Shown in pieces: positions 9,139 to 17,619 of a stretch of 64,000 nucleotides of DNA. Both the position numbers and the translations under genes were made by a program. Each line of letters opens with the position of its first letter. Positions within the stretch are counted from its first letter, which is position 1. The notes beneath the pieces are model-generated. The model was not told the origin of the DNA and searched no databases. It saw only the letters and a program-made list of their open reading frames with translations. The DNA lies in assembly GCA_018661465.1 (NCBI GenBank), contig JABJIC010000030.1, forward strand, positions 124,001 through 188,000. The letters run 5' to 3'. This stretch comes from Gammaproteobacteria bacterium. Its GTDB lineage: Bacteria > Pseudomonadota > Gammaproteobacteria > Pseudomonadales > Pseudohongiellaceae.

Positions 9139-9492
9139 TTATCGAGTGGGGGGAGGGAGAAGTAGATCCAGTGATATAGATTGATATAGAGCGAGTCGCG
9201 CGAAGGAGTTGGAAACATCTCCAGAGTGTTGCTCTTCAGGAGTTATGAAGCCAAAGTCGATCGAACTGGGGCAGCAGACCAGGTCACAAATGCATTCATC
9301 GCTGGAGTCTAGAGAAATGGAAGCCGCACTTGGCTCCAGCTCAACTGACATGACATGCATGGAGTGCACTTCATGGGAGTCAGCAGCTTGATGGGCGCTG
9401 TGAGAGAGGCTTTCCAATGCAAGGCTACTGTTCGACAATAACAGCATAATTAGAAAGGCAACGAGCCCCTTATGTTTATGGCAGTGATTCAC
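9139..9492 (-). CDS. Small exported His/Cys/Met-rich protein of a copper locus (CopL/DUF2946-like)
   Basis: The 117-residue protein begins with a His-containing N-terminus and a hydrophobic signal segment (about residues 9-26). The mature part is rich in His, Met, Ser and acidic residues and has a CICDLVCC cluster near 67-74, suitable for binding soft metals; the tail ends in PPPTR. It lies 43 bases upstream of the copper oxidase on the same strand, so both are probably co-transcribed. Small Cys/His-rich proteins in this position (CopL of Xanthomonas, DUF2946 proteins) are known in copper operons; assignment to one of them is by composition and context, not by a diagnostic motif. Confidence 0.65.
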   Translation of the reverse strand: MNHCHKHKGLVAFLIMLLLSNSSLALESLSHSAHQAADSHEVHSMHVMSVELEPSAASISLDSSDECICDLVCCPSSIDFGFITPEEQHSGDVSNSFARLALYQSISLDLLLPPPTR

Positions 9493-9748
9493 AGAATCTG
9501 GCGCTTAGTTAGATGGAGAGTTGATGACCTTAGCGTTTTCGCACCTGTTTTTCAAGCTAGCTATAACTTCCGCTCCTTCTTGATATAGGCTTCTGGTTCG
9601 GGTTTCCCTCTATCTCTGAATGACAAATGGGGAAATTTGTTGAACAATGAGCGTGCAACTATTTTAGTCCGAGTGACCAGATAATATATGGTCAATGATC
9701 CTGGTCAGGATAGAGCCATATCTAATGGGTTTTTAAAGGAATTTTCGA

Positions 9749-10477
9749 ATGTCCGAAGAAGAAGAAAAGCAAAATTACCAGAAAACTGAAATAGATTTTG
9801 CGGATACGATTCGTAACGCAGAAACAGCAGGCCTGGTTAAGATGGTTAAGCGGATCAATGCGCAGAGATATGCTATCGAGCAGGAATTGGAAGACAGGCA
9901 AGAGCATTTCACGGTATGTATTTTTGGTAGCGCCCGGGTAGACCCGGAGCACGAGATGTATAAGGAAATCTGCGGGCTTGCCAAAGAAATTGGAGAGATG
10001 GATGTACGAATTGTTACCGGTGGTGGACCGGGCATAATGCGCGCTGCAAACGAAGGTGCGAAACTGGCGAATCCTGATAGCTTCAATTCCTTCGGTGTGA
10101 ATATAAAGTTGCCGAAAGAGCAAGAGCCTAATAAGTTTCTCGACCGTTCAGATACTCATCAACTCTTTAGTTCGAGGCTGGATCAATTTATTCGATTGAG
10201 TAATTTATTTATCGCAACTCCTGGAGGCATCGGTACACTTTTAGAGTTGCTCTACATGTGGCAGTTAAACCAAGTAGGCTTGATGTCCGATAAGAAGATT
10301 GTTGCTTATAAATACGATACCTATTGGAAAGGGCTATTCGATTGGATGGACGATACAGTTGTTACTCGGCATTTTGCTCAAGATCGAGATTTGGATTTAG
10401 TTCAGCCTGCTAATACTTCCGAAGAAGTTCTGGCGATAGTTAAGCAAGAGCTTCAAAGCTTCGAAAAGCGTCAATAA
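9749..10477 (+). CDS. LOG family protein (TIGR00730, Rossmann-fold nucleotide hydrolase-like)
   Basis: The 242-residue protein has the LOG hallmarks: FGSARVDP near residue 55, a glycine-rich GGGPGIMRAANEGA starting at 91 and TPGGIGTLLELLYMWQ near 157-172, the PGGxGTxxE active-site loop. Family members release free bases from nucleoside monophosphates (cytokinin activation in LONELY GUY, PpnN-type nucleosidases in bacteria). About 45 residues of charged, probably helical sequence precede the core, which makes it longer than minimal LOG proteins. ATG 9749 is preceded by an AAAGGAA ribosome binding site. It stands alone between the divergently read copper locus and the convergent cation ATPase. 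Confidence 0.88.
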   Translation: MSEEEEKQNYQKTEIDFADTIRNAETAGLVKMVKRINAQRYAIEQELEDRQEHFTVCIFGSARVDPEHEMYKEICGLAKEIGEMDVRIVTGGGPGIMRAANEGAKLANPDSFNSFGVNIKLPKEQEPNKFLDRSDTHQLFSSRLDQFIRLSNLFIATPGGIGTLLELLYMWQLNQVGLMSDKKIVAYKYDTYWKGLFDWMDDTVVTRHFAQDRDLDLVQPANTSEEVLAIVKQELQSFEKRQ

Positions 10478-10508
10478 GATTCGTTCCTGTGATTGCTTGC
10501 TTCTGCTT

Positions 10509-13178
10509 TTAAATCGCGTGAGAACTTCCGTCAGTTTTAGAGGCAAACCGAAGGTGCCAAAATTTGTGGAGTTCATCAACAACAACCAGAAGTAGAGAGA
10601 TCAATAATAGCTGACTCCATAATTCGAATGACACCGGCTCTATCCCCAGGACATCTCTCAGCCCAGGGGTATGCATGGCAAGAATATGAATTCCCTGAGC
10701 GGCCAACATGCCGAAAAGTAAGAAGGGATTGCCAAAGAAGTTTTGACGAAATATGGATATCTTTTCTGACCGACTATTAAATACATGTACATTTTCGAAT
10801 AGCACCATCAGTAGCAATGTGACGTTTCTCGCTGCGACTTCATCGACACCTTGTTGAATCTGCCAGTAGAAAACGGCGAACGCGAGGCAGCCCATTATGA
10901 CGGCATTCACCGCCACTCTTTCTATCATCAAGCGATTGAATATCGGTTCGTTTGGATCTCGAGGTCGTTCGGAAAGCTCGTTGCCTTCTTCTGGTTCGAA
11001 CACTAGAGCAACATCCTGAATTCCATTGGTTACCAAGTTTAGCCAAAGCAATTGCAAGGGAAGAAGCGGGAGTGGTAGGCCAGAAAGAATGGATAACATG
11101 ATTAGAGTTATTTCGGCGGCACCAGTTGAGATAAGCAGAAATATTACTTTTCGAATATTGTTGTAGACAATGCGGCCTTGCTTCACTCCTTGCACGATAG
11201 ACGCGAAATTGTCATCGGTAAGAATCATATCTGAACTTTCTCTCGCCATGTCTGAGCCGCGTTTACCCATCGATATTCCAATATGAGCGTGTTTGAGAGC
11301 GGGGGCATCGTTAATCCCGTCACCGGTTACGGCTACAAACTCTCCACGCTTGATATAACTCTGAACGATTTCCATCTTCTGCCGAGGAGCGACACGCGCG
11401 AAAACCCCTGAGCTTGCTACGAGGGCATCGAACTCCTCATCCCCTTTCTCATTGGCCTCGGCCAGCTGAGAGCCGGTTACGGCGTGGTCAGCAGGGCGTG
11501 AAATACCATGGCGGGCAATTCCAAGTTCTCCCGCGAGCACACTGGCTGTCTCTGGATGATCGCCGGTTACCATAGCTACTTTGATATGTGCTCGACGACA
11601 ATCATGAACCGCTTCTATTACTTCCGGACGTAATGGGTCAATCATGCCGACTACGCCCAATAACTCCAGGTTGTGAAGATGCTGATGGAGGTCGTTTGGT
11701 GGTGTTTCTAAGCGCCGATGCGCGATTCCTAGTACTCGATACCCCTGTCTGGCGAGAAGCCCGGACTTTCTTTGCAGCGCTTCTCCTTGTTCGGTGTAAG
11801 AACACATTTCGAGAAGGCACTCTACACTTCCCTTTACGAAAAGCTCGATGTTCTCTCCATGACGGTTCAGGCTTGCGGCAAAAGCATTCTGTGATTCGTA
11901 AGGGATATTCCCAAGCTCGGTATGAGATTTTCGAATGGTATCAACACGCGAGCCGGATTTTTCCGCCAGTATCAGAAAAGCAAGATCCACCGCATCACCA
12001 TGTCCTTCAATTCCAGAATCTGTATCTTCAAGATACGCTTCGTTTGCCAGTGCTGAGCCGTCTATTAGTAATCTGAGATTCTCGTTTGACATGATGTCTT
12101 CGGTCGATCCATCTGCTTCTCGGCTAATTTGTCCGTGTAAATCTGTGCCCTCTCCAGAGATGCTATATTCGCTGCCGTCAGCGAGCTGAACTTTTTGAAT
12201 AGTCATTTCGTTAACAGTGAGAGTGCCCGTTTTGTCCGAGGCAATCAGAGTGCAGGAGCCAAGGGATTCAACGGCAACCAGGTTTCTAATAATTACTCCA
12301 GACTTCGCCATACGGCGCATGCCAATAGCCAGCGCCACGGTGATAGCTACAGGCAGCCCCTCGGGAATGGCGGAAACCGCTAGTGCGACACCCAAGAAAA
12401 ATACTGTCTGAAGGTCGTCGCCGCGCAGAAGGGTAATGAGGAAGATAACTGATATCAGAATTAACATGGCGTAGGTTACACGCATGGTAAAAGCATGCAT
12501 TCGCTGCATCAGTGGAGGCTGTGCCGCAGACTCAGTCGAAACATCGCTGACTATTTTTCCTATCTCGGTCGACAATCCGGTGGTTGTGACTTCGCCTTTT
12601 GCCCGCCCTCGCATCACCATGGTTCCGGCGAAGGCCATATCTAGTCTGTCTCCTACGGAAGTTGCGTCAGAGGATTCGGTATCTATGTTTTTTTCGGCAG
12701 CGATGGACTCACCAGTTAACATGGACTCATCGATATGCAGGTCCTGCAATTCCACTATCCGAATATCAGCCGGGACCTTATCTCCCGAAACCAACATCAC
12801 TAGATCTCCTGGTACAACTTCGCCTGCATCAATGATTATTGGTTTTCCATCTCGATAAACCGATGCTTTCAGAGGCACCATTTTTTCCAGACCGAGGGCA
12901 GCCTGTTGTGCCGCGTATTCTTGAAACGTTCCAATACTGGCATTCAATAGAAGAACTAGAAATATGAACACACAATTAATTATCTGGCCAAGAGCGAGGG
13001 AAACCAGAGCGGCAGCCAACAGCACATAGATAAAGGGGCTCTTGTATTGATGGGCAAAAATTTGAAGGAGGCTTGGTTTTTTCGCAGCGGGAAGACTGTT
13101 GGGTCCATATTGCTGCAAGCGCAACTCGGCTTCACTCTGGCTGAGCCCCAGCAATCCATTTTCATCAGTCATGGGCAT
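10509..13178 (-). CDS. P-type cation-transporting ATPase (P2 type)
   Basis: All P-type landmarks are present: an N-terminal cation-ATPase domain, the actuator loop TGES near 155, PEGLP in the fourth membrane helix, the phosphorylation site DKTGTLT with Asp at 315, the hinge GDGINDAPAL from 619 and a C-terminal block of membrane helices. The PEGLP motif and overall plan match P2A/P2B pumps (Ca2+, Na+ or related). The sixth-helix segment NLVTNGIQD keeps an Asn/Asp pair but differs from SERCA, so the ion is uncertain. ATG 13178 is chosen because GGAGAAGG lies 7 bases upstream; an in-frame start at 13220 would add 14 residues without a good ribosome binding site. The gene is convergent with the LOG gene (31-base gap). 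Confidence 0.9.
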   Translation of the reverse strand: MPMTDENGLLGLSQSEAELRLQQYGPNSLPAAKKPSLLQIFAHQYKSPFIYVLLAAALVSLALGQIINCVFIFLVLLLNASIGTFQEYAAQQAALGLEKMVPLKASVYRDGKPIIIDAGEVVPGDLVMLVSGDKVPADIRIVELQDLHIDESMLTGESIAAEKNIDTESSDATSVGDRLDMAFAGTMVMRGRAKGEVTTTGLSTEIGKIVSDVSTESAAQPPLMQRMHAFTMRVTYAMLILISVIFLITLLRGDDLQTVFFLGVALAVSAIPEGLPVAITVALAIGMRRMAKSGVIIRNLVAVESLGSCTLIASDKTGTLTVNEMTIQKVQLADGSEYSISGEGTDLHGQISREADGSTEDIMSNENLRLLIDGSALANEAYLEDTDSGIEGHGDAVDLAFLILAEKSGSRVDTIRKSHTELGNIPYESQNAFAASLNRHGENIELFVKGSVECLLEMCSYTEQGEALQRKSGLLARQGYRVLGIAHRRLETPPNDLHQHLHNLELLGVVGMIDPLRPEVIEAVHDCRRAHIKVAMVTGDHPETASVLAGELGIARHGISRPADHAVTGSQLAEANEKGDEEFDALVASSGVFARVAPRQKMEIVQSYIKRGEFVAVTGDGINDAPALKHAHIGISMGKRGSDMARESSDMILTDDNFASIVQGVKQGRIVYNNIRKVIFLLISTGAAEITLIMLSILSGLPLPLLPLQLLWLNLVTNGIQDVALVFEPEEGNELSERPRDPNEPIFNRLMIERVAVNAVIMGCLAFAVFYWQIQQGVDEVAARNVTLLLMVLFENVHVFNSRSEKISIFRQNFFGNPFLLFGMLAAQGIHILAMHTPGLRDVLGIEPVSFELWSQLLLISLLLVVVDELHKFWHLRFASKTDGSSHAI

Positions 13179-13516
13179 ATTGTACCTTCTCCATTTTTCG
13201 TGGTGCCACGCATTTTTCAAGAATTGAAATCAGAAACAACGCCATACGAGCGAAGGTAGATTGTACTGGTCATTGGGGTTGGGTTTCTACAGCAGAGTAG
13301 GTTCTTAAACCGATTATTGCATTAGAGCAGGAGAGACAAGGAATTTTCTTGTCGTGGGCATCGTATGGCGTATGCCCTTGGTTCTAGAAGGCTGCTCAAC
13401 AGTGGCAAAGCGAGAAGCTTGCGCGTTATGATGTCGAGTCATAGAAGGTGGTTGGGAATCAGGCTTCGTCCAGAGTAGCGATTCTGGATAGTAACAAATG
13501 AAAAGAGAGGCATGAA
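13179..13516. other. Intergenic region with two adjacent hairpins
   Basis: No convincing ORF. Between the divergent ATPase and acyl-CoA dehydrogenase genes there are two neighbouring inverted repeats: gacaag/cttgtc at 13335-13353 and gggcat/atgccc at 13356-13377, only two bases apart. They could be part of a 5' leader of the dehydrogenase gene or an operator pair; nothing more can be said. Confidence 0.4.
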
Positions 13517-14677
13517 ATGAGTACTGCAGACAGTATACAGTTAAAGGAGGAGCTGGATTTATTTCGTGAGAACGTAAAACGATTTGTGGCAGCGGAGATT
13601 GTTCCAGATTATCCCAAATGGGACGACGCGCAAATATTTCCTCGAGAAGTTTGGGAAAAGATGGGTGAGCACGGCTTGCTTGCTGTAGATATCCCCGAAG
13701 AGTATGGAGGAATTGGTGCTGACTTTCATTTCTCTATGATAATTCAGGAAGAATTACAAAGAGCGAATTGTGCAGCCATTAGCACGTCCACCTCCGTTCA
13801 TTCCGATATCGTATGTCACTACGTTCTCAATCGCGGAACCGAAGCGCAGAAACAACACTATCTTCCGCGGTTAATCACGGGCAGTTGTGTTGGCGCCATA
13901 GCCATGACAGAGCCTGGCACAGGCAGCGATCTGCAAGCCATCAGGGCTACTGCCAGGGAAGATGGAGATAGCTTTGTAATAAATGGAAGTAAGACATTTA
14001 TCACTAACGGACAGCACTGTGATGTTTGCATTGTCGCTGCCAAGACGGACGTAAATGTTGCGGGCTCCAAAGGTATTACTCTATTCTTGGTAGATGCAGA
14101 TATAGACGGATTCGAGAAAGGCAGGAATCTGGAAAAAATCGGGCTGCATGCCAGCGATACATCTGAACTATTTTTTCAAGACGTTCGTGTGCCGAAGGAA
14201 TCGGTATTGGGTCAGATTGGTGGTGGCTTTGCTGTGCTAATGGGGGAGCTTCAACGCGAACGGTTGACCCTGGCCAATGGGGCTCTAGCTGCGGCTGAAG
14301 GCATTTTCGAACAAACTATCGAATACGTGAAAGAGCGCAAGGCGTTTGGCTCAGCGCTATCGGAATTTCAAAATACAAAATTCAAGGTGGCGGAGATGGC
14401 TACCGAGATAAAAATTCATCGAGCCTTTGTTGATGAATGCATTGAAAAATTAGCCAATGGCACGCTCGATGTTGAAACCGTAAGCATGGCCAAGTTGTCA
14501 GTATCTGAAATGCTTGGTCGAGTAACAGATACCTGTCTTCAGCTTCATGGTGGATACGGTTATATGAAAGAGTATGGTGTTTCACGGGCTTTCGTCGATG
14601 CGAGAGTGCAGCGTATCTACGGTGGAACATCTGAGATTATGAAAGAACTGATCAGTCGATCTGTTCTAGGTCGTTAA
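13517..14677 (+). CDS. Acyl-CoA dehydrogenase (long-chain/isovaleryl-like catalytic Glu position)
   Basis: This 386-residue flavoenzyme catalyses alpha,beta-dehydrogenation of an acyl-CoA, passing electrons to ETF. The FAD/substrate signature AMTEPGTGSDLQ is near residue 131, and the C-terminus has QLHGGYGYM and RIYGGTSEIMKELI. In medium-chain enzymes the catalytic Glu sits in YEGTSQ; here that place is Gly (YGGTSE). Instead a Glu occurs in LQRERL at residue 248, the helix-G position used by long-chain and isovaleryl-CoA dehydrogenases, and the tail closely resembles long-chain acyl-CoA dehydrogenase. ATG 13517 has GAGAGG upstream. It stands alone, so the chain-length class is inferred only from these residues. 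Confidence 0.92.
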   Translation: MSTADSIQLKEELDLFRENVKRFVAAEIVPDYPKWDDAQIFPREVWEKMGEHGLLAVDIPEEYGGIGADFHFSMIIQEELQRANCAAISTSTSVHSDIVCHYVLNRGTEAQKQHYLPRLITGSCVGAIAMTEPGTGSDLQAIRATAREDGDSFVINGSKTFITNGQHCDVCIVAAKTDVNVAGSKGITLFLVDADIDGFEKGRNLEKIGLHASDTSELFFQDVRVPKESVLGQIGGGFAVLMGELQRERLTLANGALAAAEGIFEQTIEYVKERKAFGSALSEFQNTKFKVAEMATEIKIHRAFVDECIEKLANGTLDVETVSMAKLSVSEMLGRVTDTCLQLHGGYGYMKEYGVSRAFVDARVQRIYGGTSEIMKELISRSVLGR

Positions 14678-14732
14678 GAAAGAGCTGCTGCAAAAGGGTT
14701 GAAGATGGGAAGCAGATACTGATAGTAGAGAA

Positions 14733-15245
14733 TTAGTCTTTAGAATTAGATAGGTCTTCAGCATCAATAGGCAATCGTTTACTGCGCTTCACCATTTTCT
14801 TTTTTAATTGCTCAGGGCTATTGCCAGCCAGTGCCCCTATCTCTTCAATGTCTTTACTTCCCGTAAAGCCACTTTCTAGTTTTTCAGCGAAATCCTCAAT
14901 TGAGTCGACTTTTAATAGCTGAGCTTCCTGACTATTCAGTAGCTGGATATGATCCACACCCCAATCGTTCATTGCCTCTATAATAGGCCACAGAGCAGAT
15001 CCATGATCAGTAAGGCGGTATTCTACCCGCGGTACTAATTCATCAAACTCCTCGCGTCTTACTACTTGATCCTCTTCCAATTCCCGTAATTCGCGAATGA
15101 GTACTCGTTTGGTTAAGCCAGGTATTGCATCGATAATTTCACTTAATCGGCATGCGCCTTCGTGTAATTGGTTGAGTATCAAGACTTTCCACTTGCCCCC
15201 AAGGGCGTCGAGGCAGAAGTCTACTGATGTCCTGTATTCAATCAT
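14733..15245 (-). CDS. HxlR-family winged-helix transcriptional regulator
   Basis: The N-terminal ~100 residues match the HxlR DNA-binding domain: a Cys near position 10 followed by LGGKWKVLIL, then LSEIIDAIPGLTKRVLIRELREL as the recognition helix region and EYRLTDHGSAL at the wing. HxlR proteins often sense reactive electrophiles or disulfide stress through that Cys. The C-terminal ~70 residues are charged and include a KKKMVKRSKR stretch not typical of the family. ATG 15245 is chosen because AGGA lies 8-9 bases upstream; a TTG at 15275 would add 10 residues. The gene is divergent from the CPBP protease gene, and a palindromic element lies between them, so autoregulation and control of the neighbour are likely (inference). 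Confidence 0.85.
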   Translation of the reverse strand: MIEYRTSVDFCLDALGGKWKVLILNQLHEGACRLSEIIDAIPGLTKRVLIRELRELEEDQVVRREEFDELVPRVEYRLTDHGSALWPIIEAMNDWGVDHIQLLNSQEAQLLKVDSIEDFAEKLESGFTGSKDIEEIGALAGNSPEQLKKKMVKRSKRLPIDAEDLSNSKD

Positions 15246-15348
15246 GTTGATATTCCTGCTAGAAAGCTTTTCCAATATCGTAAAGATTAATTAGGCAATG
15301 GAGAAGCTTTAGAAACATTATTCTCTATGGTGACAAAAATGTCATGGA

Positions 15349-15388
15349 TTGAAAATCGATTTCAAAGCTTTAGAGTGCATATATACAC
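15349..15388. promoter_or_regulatory. Candidate HxlR operator: two near-palindromes
   Basis: Between the divergent HxlR and CPBP genes lie ttgaaaatcgatttcaa (15349-15365) and gtgcatatatacac (15375-15388), both imperfect dyads. Their position suits a shared operator for the divergent promoters. No binding data can be inferred. Confidence 0.35.
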
Positions 15389-15425
15389 TTTGATTTAAGC
15401 TATGAATAAGCATTGGAGACCCAAA

Positions 15426-16142
15426 ATGATATTCGGATTAATAACAGCTGCTATTGCGCTCTATTTCCCTATTAGCCAATACCTGACCTTCGGAAAAACC
15501 AGAGCGAGGCTAATAGAGAATCCAGCGCTAAAACTTGGCTTCTATAGAGAGACTATTGTCTATCTATGGGCTATTACTTCTTGCCTGGCGCTCGCTCTCT
15601 GGATCAATGACGTGCCTCTCGCGGATTTAGGTTTGGCTATATCTCTTGATACTCCTTTCTTGTTCGTTGCTGGCTTATTGTGTCTAGCAAGTGTCCTGCT
15701 ATTTCGAAGGAAGCCAGTTGATGATGAGAGTTATGAGAAGCATCAGCTTGCCTATGATCATGTGCGCTACATATTGCCAGATGATGAAAAGCAACACCGA
15801 TGGATGCAGGCCACTTCGTTTACTGCAGGTATCACCGAAGAATTCATATTCCGAGCCTATATGCTTTGGTACTTTAACCAGCACATGGATATGGTATTCA
15901 GTATTATCTTACTTAACTTTCTGTTTTGTCTCTGTCATGTCTGGAGCGGCCCCAAAAATATGTTTGGCTCCTTCGTTCTTGGGCTATTCTTTTCCCTTAT
16001 TTATTTCCTCTCTGGCAGTATTTTGTTGGCGATGCTTGCGCATGTATTGACAGATTTATATGCCGGTAGGATTGGCTTCGGATTGGCAGAGTTTGAACGG
16101 AGTAGGATGCGGCCGGAACTAGCTAATTCCATTGAGTGTTGA
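15426..16142 (+). CDS. CPBP family intramembrane glutamic protease (Abi/CAAX-protease-like)
   Basis: A hydrophobic protein with about seven membrane helices. The three CPBP motifs are visible: EEFIFR with the Glu pair at 138-139 and Arg 143, the FCLCHVW segment with its His, and a late MLAHVLTD helix. These residues form the active site of Rce1-like intramembrane proteases. In bacteria the family is linked to bacteriocin immunity, prenyl-protein-like processing and regulation, so the physiological substrate is open. I prefer ATG 15426, with GGAG 7 bases upstream; an upstream in-frame ATG at 15402 lacks a ribosome binding site. It is transcribed away from the HxlR gene. Confidence 0.85.
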   Translation: MIFGLITAAIALYFPISQYLTFGKTRARLIENPALKLGFYRETIVYLWAITSCLALALWINDVPLADLGLAISLDTPFLFVAGLLCLASVLLFRRKPVDDESYEKHQLAYDHVRYILPDDEKQHRWMQATSFTAGITEEFIFRAYMLWYFNQHMDMVFSIILLNFLFCLCHVWSGPKNMFGSFVLGLFFSLIYFLSGSILLAMLAHVLTDLYAGRIGFGLAEFERSRMRPELANSIEC

Positions 16143-16217
16143 AAACTCTATAAGCACCGTTGCTTTAGACGAAAGAACTCCGTGACAGCCCGAATTAGCG
16201 AGCTCTTTCCTAAATAT

Positions 16218-16478
16218 TCACTCAATTTCAATTCTGACTGGTTTTTGCGATGCTTTCCTAATTGCTGATTGATAGCTGACAATTAGAATAAAATTCAATA
16301 TCGCTTCAAAGGAAATAAAATACAGGCTCCCGGCGATGCCTATAGTCGGTAAGCCAAAATAGACAATAGCCCAAACAATAGTTGCTATCCCTGCCAGTCT
16401 GTACTTTTTTAATTTTACAAATTGCAGAATGTAAAACCAAAATACGAATAACAACACCCAATAGGCAACTAATAGCAT
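16218..16478 (-). CDS. Small membrane protein, unknown function
   Basis: The 86-residue product has about three hydrophobic segments (near 3-20, 28-48 and 52-70) and a basic tail. I recognise no family. It lies 47 bases downstream of the methyltransferase gene on the same strand and could be read with it. Codon use looks like its neighbours, so it is probably real, but the evidence is coding potential and hydrophobicity only. Confidence 0.5.
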   Translation of the reverse strand: MLLVAYWVLLFVFWFYILQFVKLKKYRLAGIATIVWAIVYFGLPTIGIAGSLYFISFEAILNFILIVSYQSAIRKASQKPVRIEIE

Positions 16479-16525
16479 GGCTTGGCTAATCCTCGGGGTG
16501 TTTACATAGAAAATTATTCATGAGC

Positions 16526-17200
16526 TTACAAGGGAAGATCAGCTATCTTCCAGACTGATAGATGCTTGTTGCCGCGACGTTTACTAGAAAAATATTCATT
16601 GTGTCCAAGCATTGGCTCCGGCCAATTGAATGGCTCTAGAGTAAAATTAAGAGAGTGATGCTTACCCGTTATGGAGTCTTTATTGATTTGTATTTCAGGG
16701 AAGTGAGTAGTAAACAGATACTTCGCACCACTTTTGCGGATATTATTCAAAGCCAACGCTATGTCAGCATAGCTTAAATGAACGAGGCACTCGCGACAGA
16801 AGATCACATCGACTGCAGGCAGCTTGTCCCTTATTAGATCCAGCTGGAGAAACTCCCTGGTCTCACTACCGTAACGTTTCTGATTTTCTTCAATTAGAGG
16901 TTTTACAATATCAGCCCCCATATAGTGATCGAGAGGCAATTCAATTTCTTTCATCCAGTGAAAATCGCCGCAGGGAATATCCAGCATGGATTTAGCATCA
17001 AGCTGATTCAACATAGAAGGGATAGCTTCTCTTAAGCTAATTGTTTTTTCCAGGTTAGAGCCTTTGCCAGATCTTGATTCCTCATCGCCCCACTTATTAC
17101 TCTCATAGATATGGGTAAAAACTTCTTCAGTAGATGATTTTTTGAAAAATTCTTTTTCAGCCTTCTTGGCGAAGTACTTTTTAATTTTGGTAAATGCCAT
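16526..17200 (-). CDS. Class I SAM-dependent methyltransferase, unknown substrate
   Basis: The 224-residue protein begins with a very basic N-terminus and then shows the Rossmann methyltransferase core: motif I SMLDIPCGDFHW near 95-106, an acidic residue after YMGADIV, and the post-motif FCRECLVHLSYADIALAL where a promoter-like Cys-His pair resembles many small-molecule methyltransferases. The end FTTHFPEI with an adjacent aromatic tail is similar to uncharacterised methyltransferases sometimes found in polysaccharide clusters. No such cluster is seen here. The substrate cannot be named. Confidence 0.8.
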   Translation of the reverse strand: MAFTKIKKYFAKKAEKEFFKKSSTEEVFTHIYESNKWGDEESRSGKGSNLEKTISLREAIPSMLNQLDAKSMLDIPCGDFHWMKEIELPLDHYMGADIVKPLIEENQKRYGSETREFLQLDLIRDKLPAVDVIFCRECLVHLSYADIALALNNIRKSGAKYLFTTHFPEIQINKDSITGKHHSLNFTLEPFNWPEPMLGHNEYFSSKRRGNKHLSVWKIADLPL

Positions 17201-17619
17201 GAATCTAATCCCTTATCTACTTTTTCTAATCGGGGAACTACACACTCTAGTTTTGAAATAGTAGCAAATCATCAGTCTAATACGTAGCGTTACTATTCGA
17301 ATGAGATTGTTCGCGCTGCTTTAGAAAGCGAGGTGCCTGATCTTGCATCTGAGGATGCTTCCATGGGCAGTTATGGTAGTAGCAGAGAGGTGGAGGGTGG
17401 GAATTTCTAGTTCACTCTAATGTCAGGAAGCTGGAGTTTCCTAGCTCGATTAGATATACCCCTGACGGATACGAATAGAAACTCATTGTCCTCTTGAGCT
17501 TGGTCGTCATAACTCCTGCTGGGATGTAAGGCCTATTTAGTCGATTATGTGACTTATAAACTAGCCAGAAAAATGGCAGTATTAGGTATGACTATATGAG
17601 ACTCAAGTGAGGTTCGGAG
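17201..17619. other. Intergenic region upstream of the Ldi-like/merP/merT unit
   Basis: This 419-base stretch separates the divergent methyltransferase and Ldi-like genes. I find no gene, no recognisable MerR-type dyad (the TTCCGTAC-type inverted repeat) and no strong sigma-70 promoter. The promoter of the downstream unit must lie here but I cannot place it. Confidence 0.5.

Noticed and set aside
9722..10123. Minus-strand ORF antisense to the LOG gene
   Set aside because: It is a shadow frame of a well-conserved LOG gene and its translation resembles no family.
17201..17619. Gene remnant or mer operator in the 419-base gap
   Set aside because: No reading frame of useful length, no MerR-type dyad and no homology recognised by eye.
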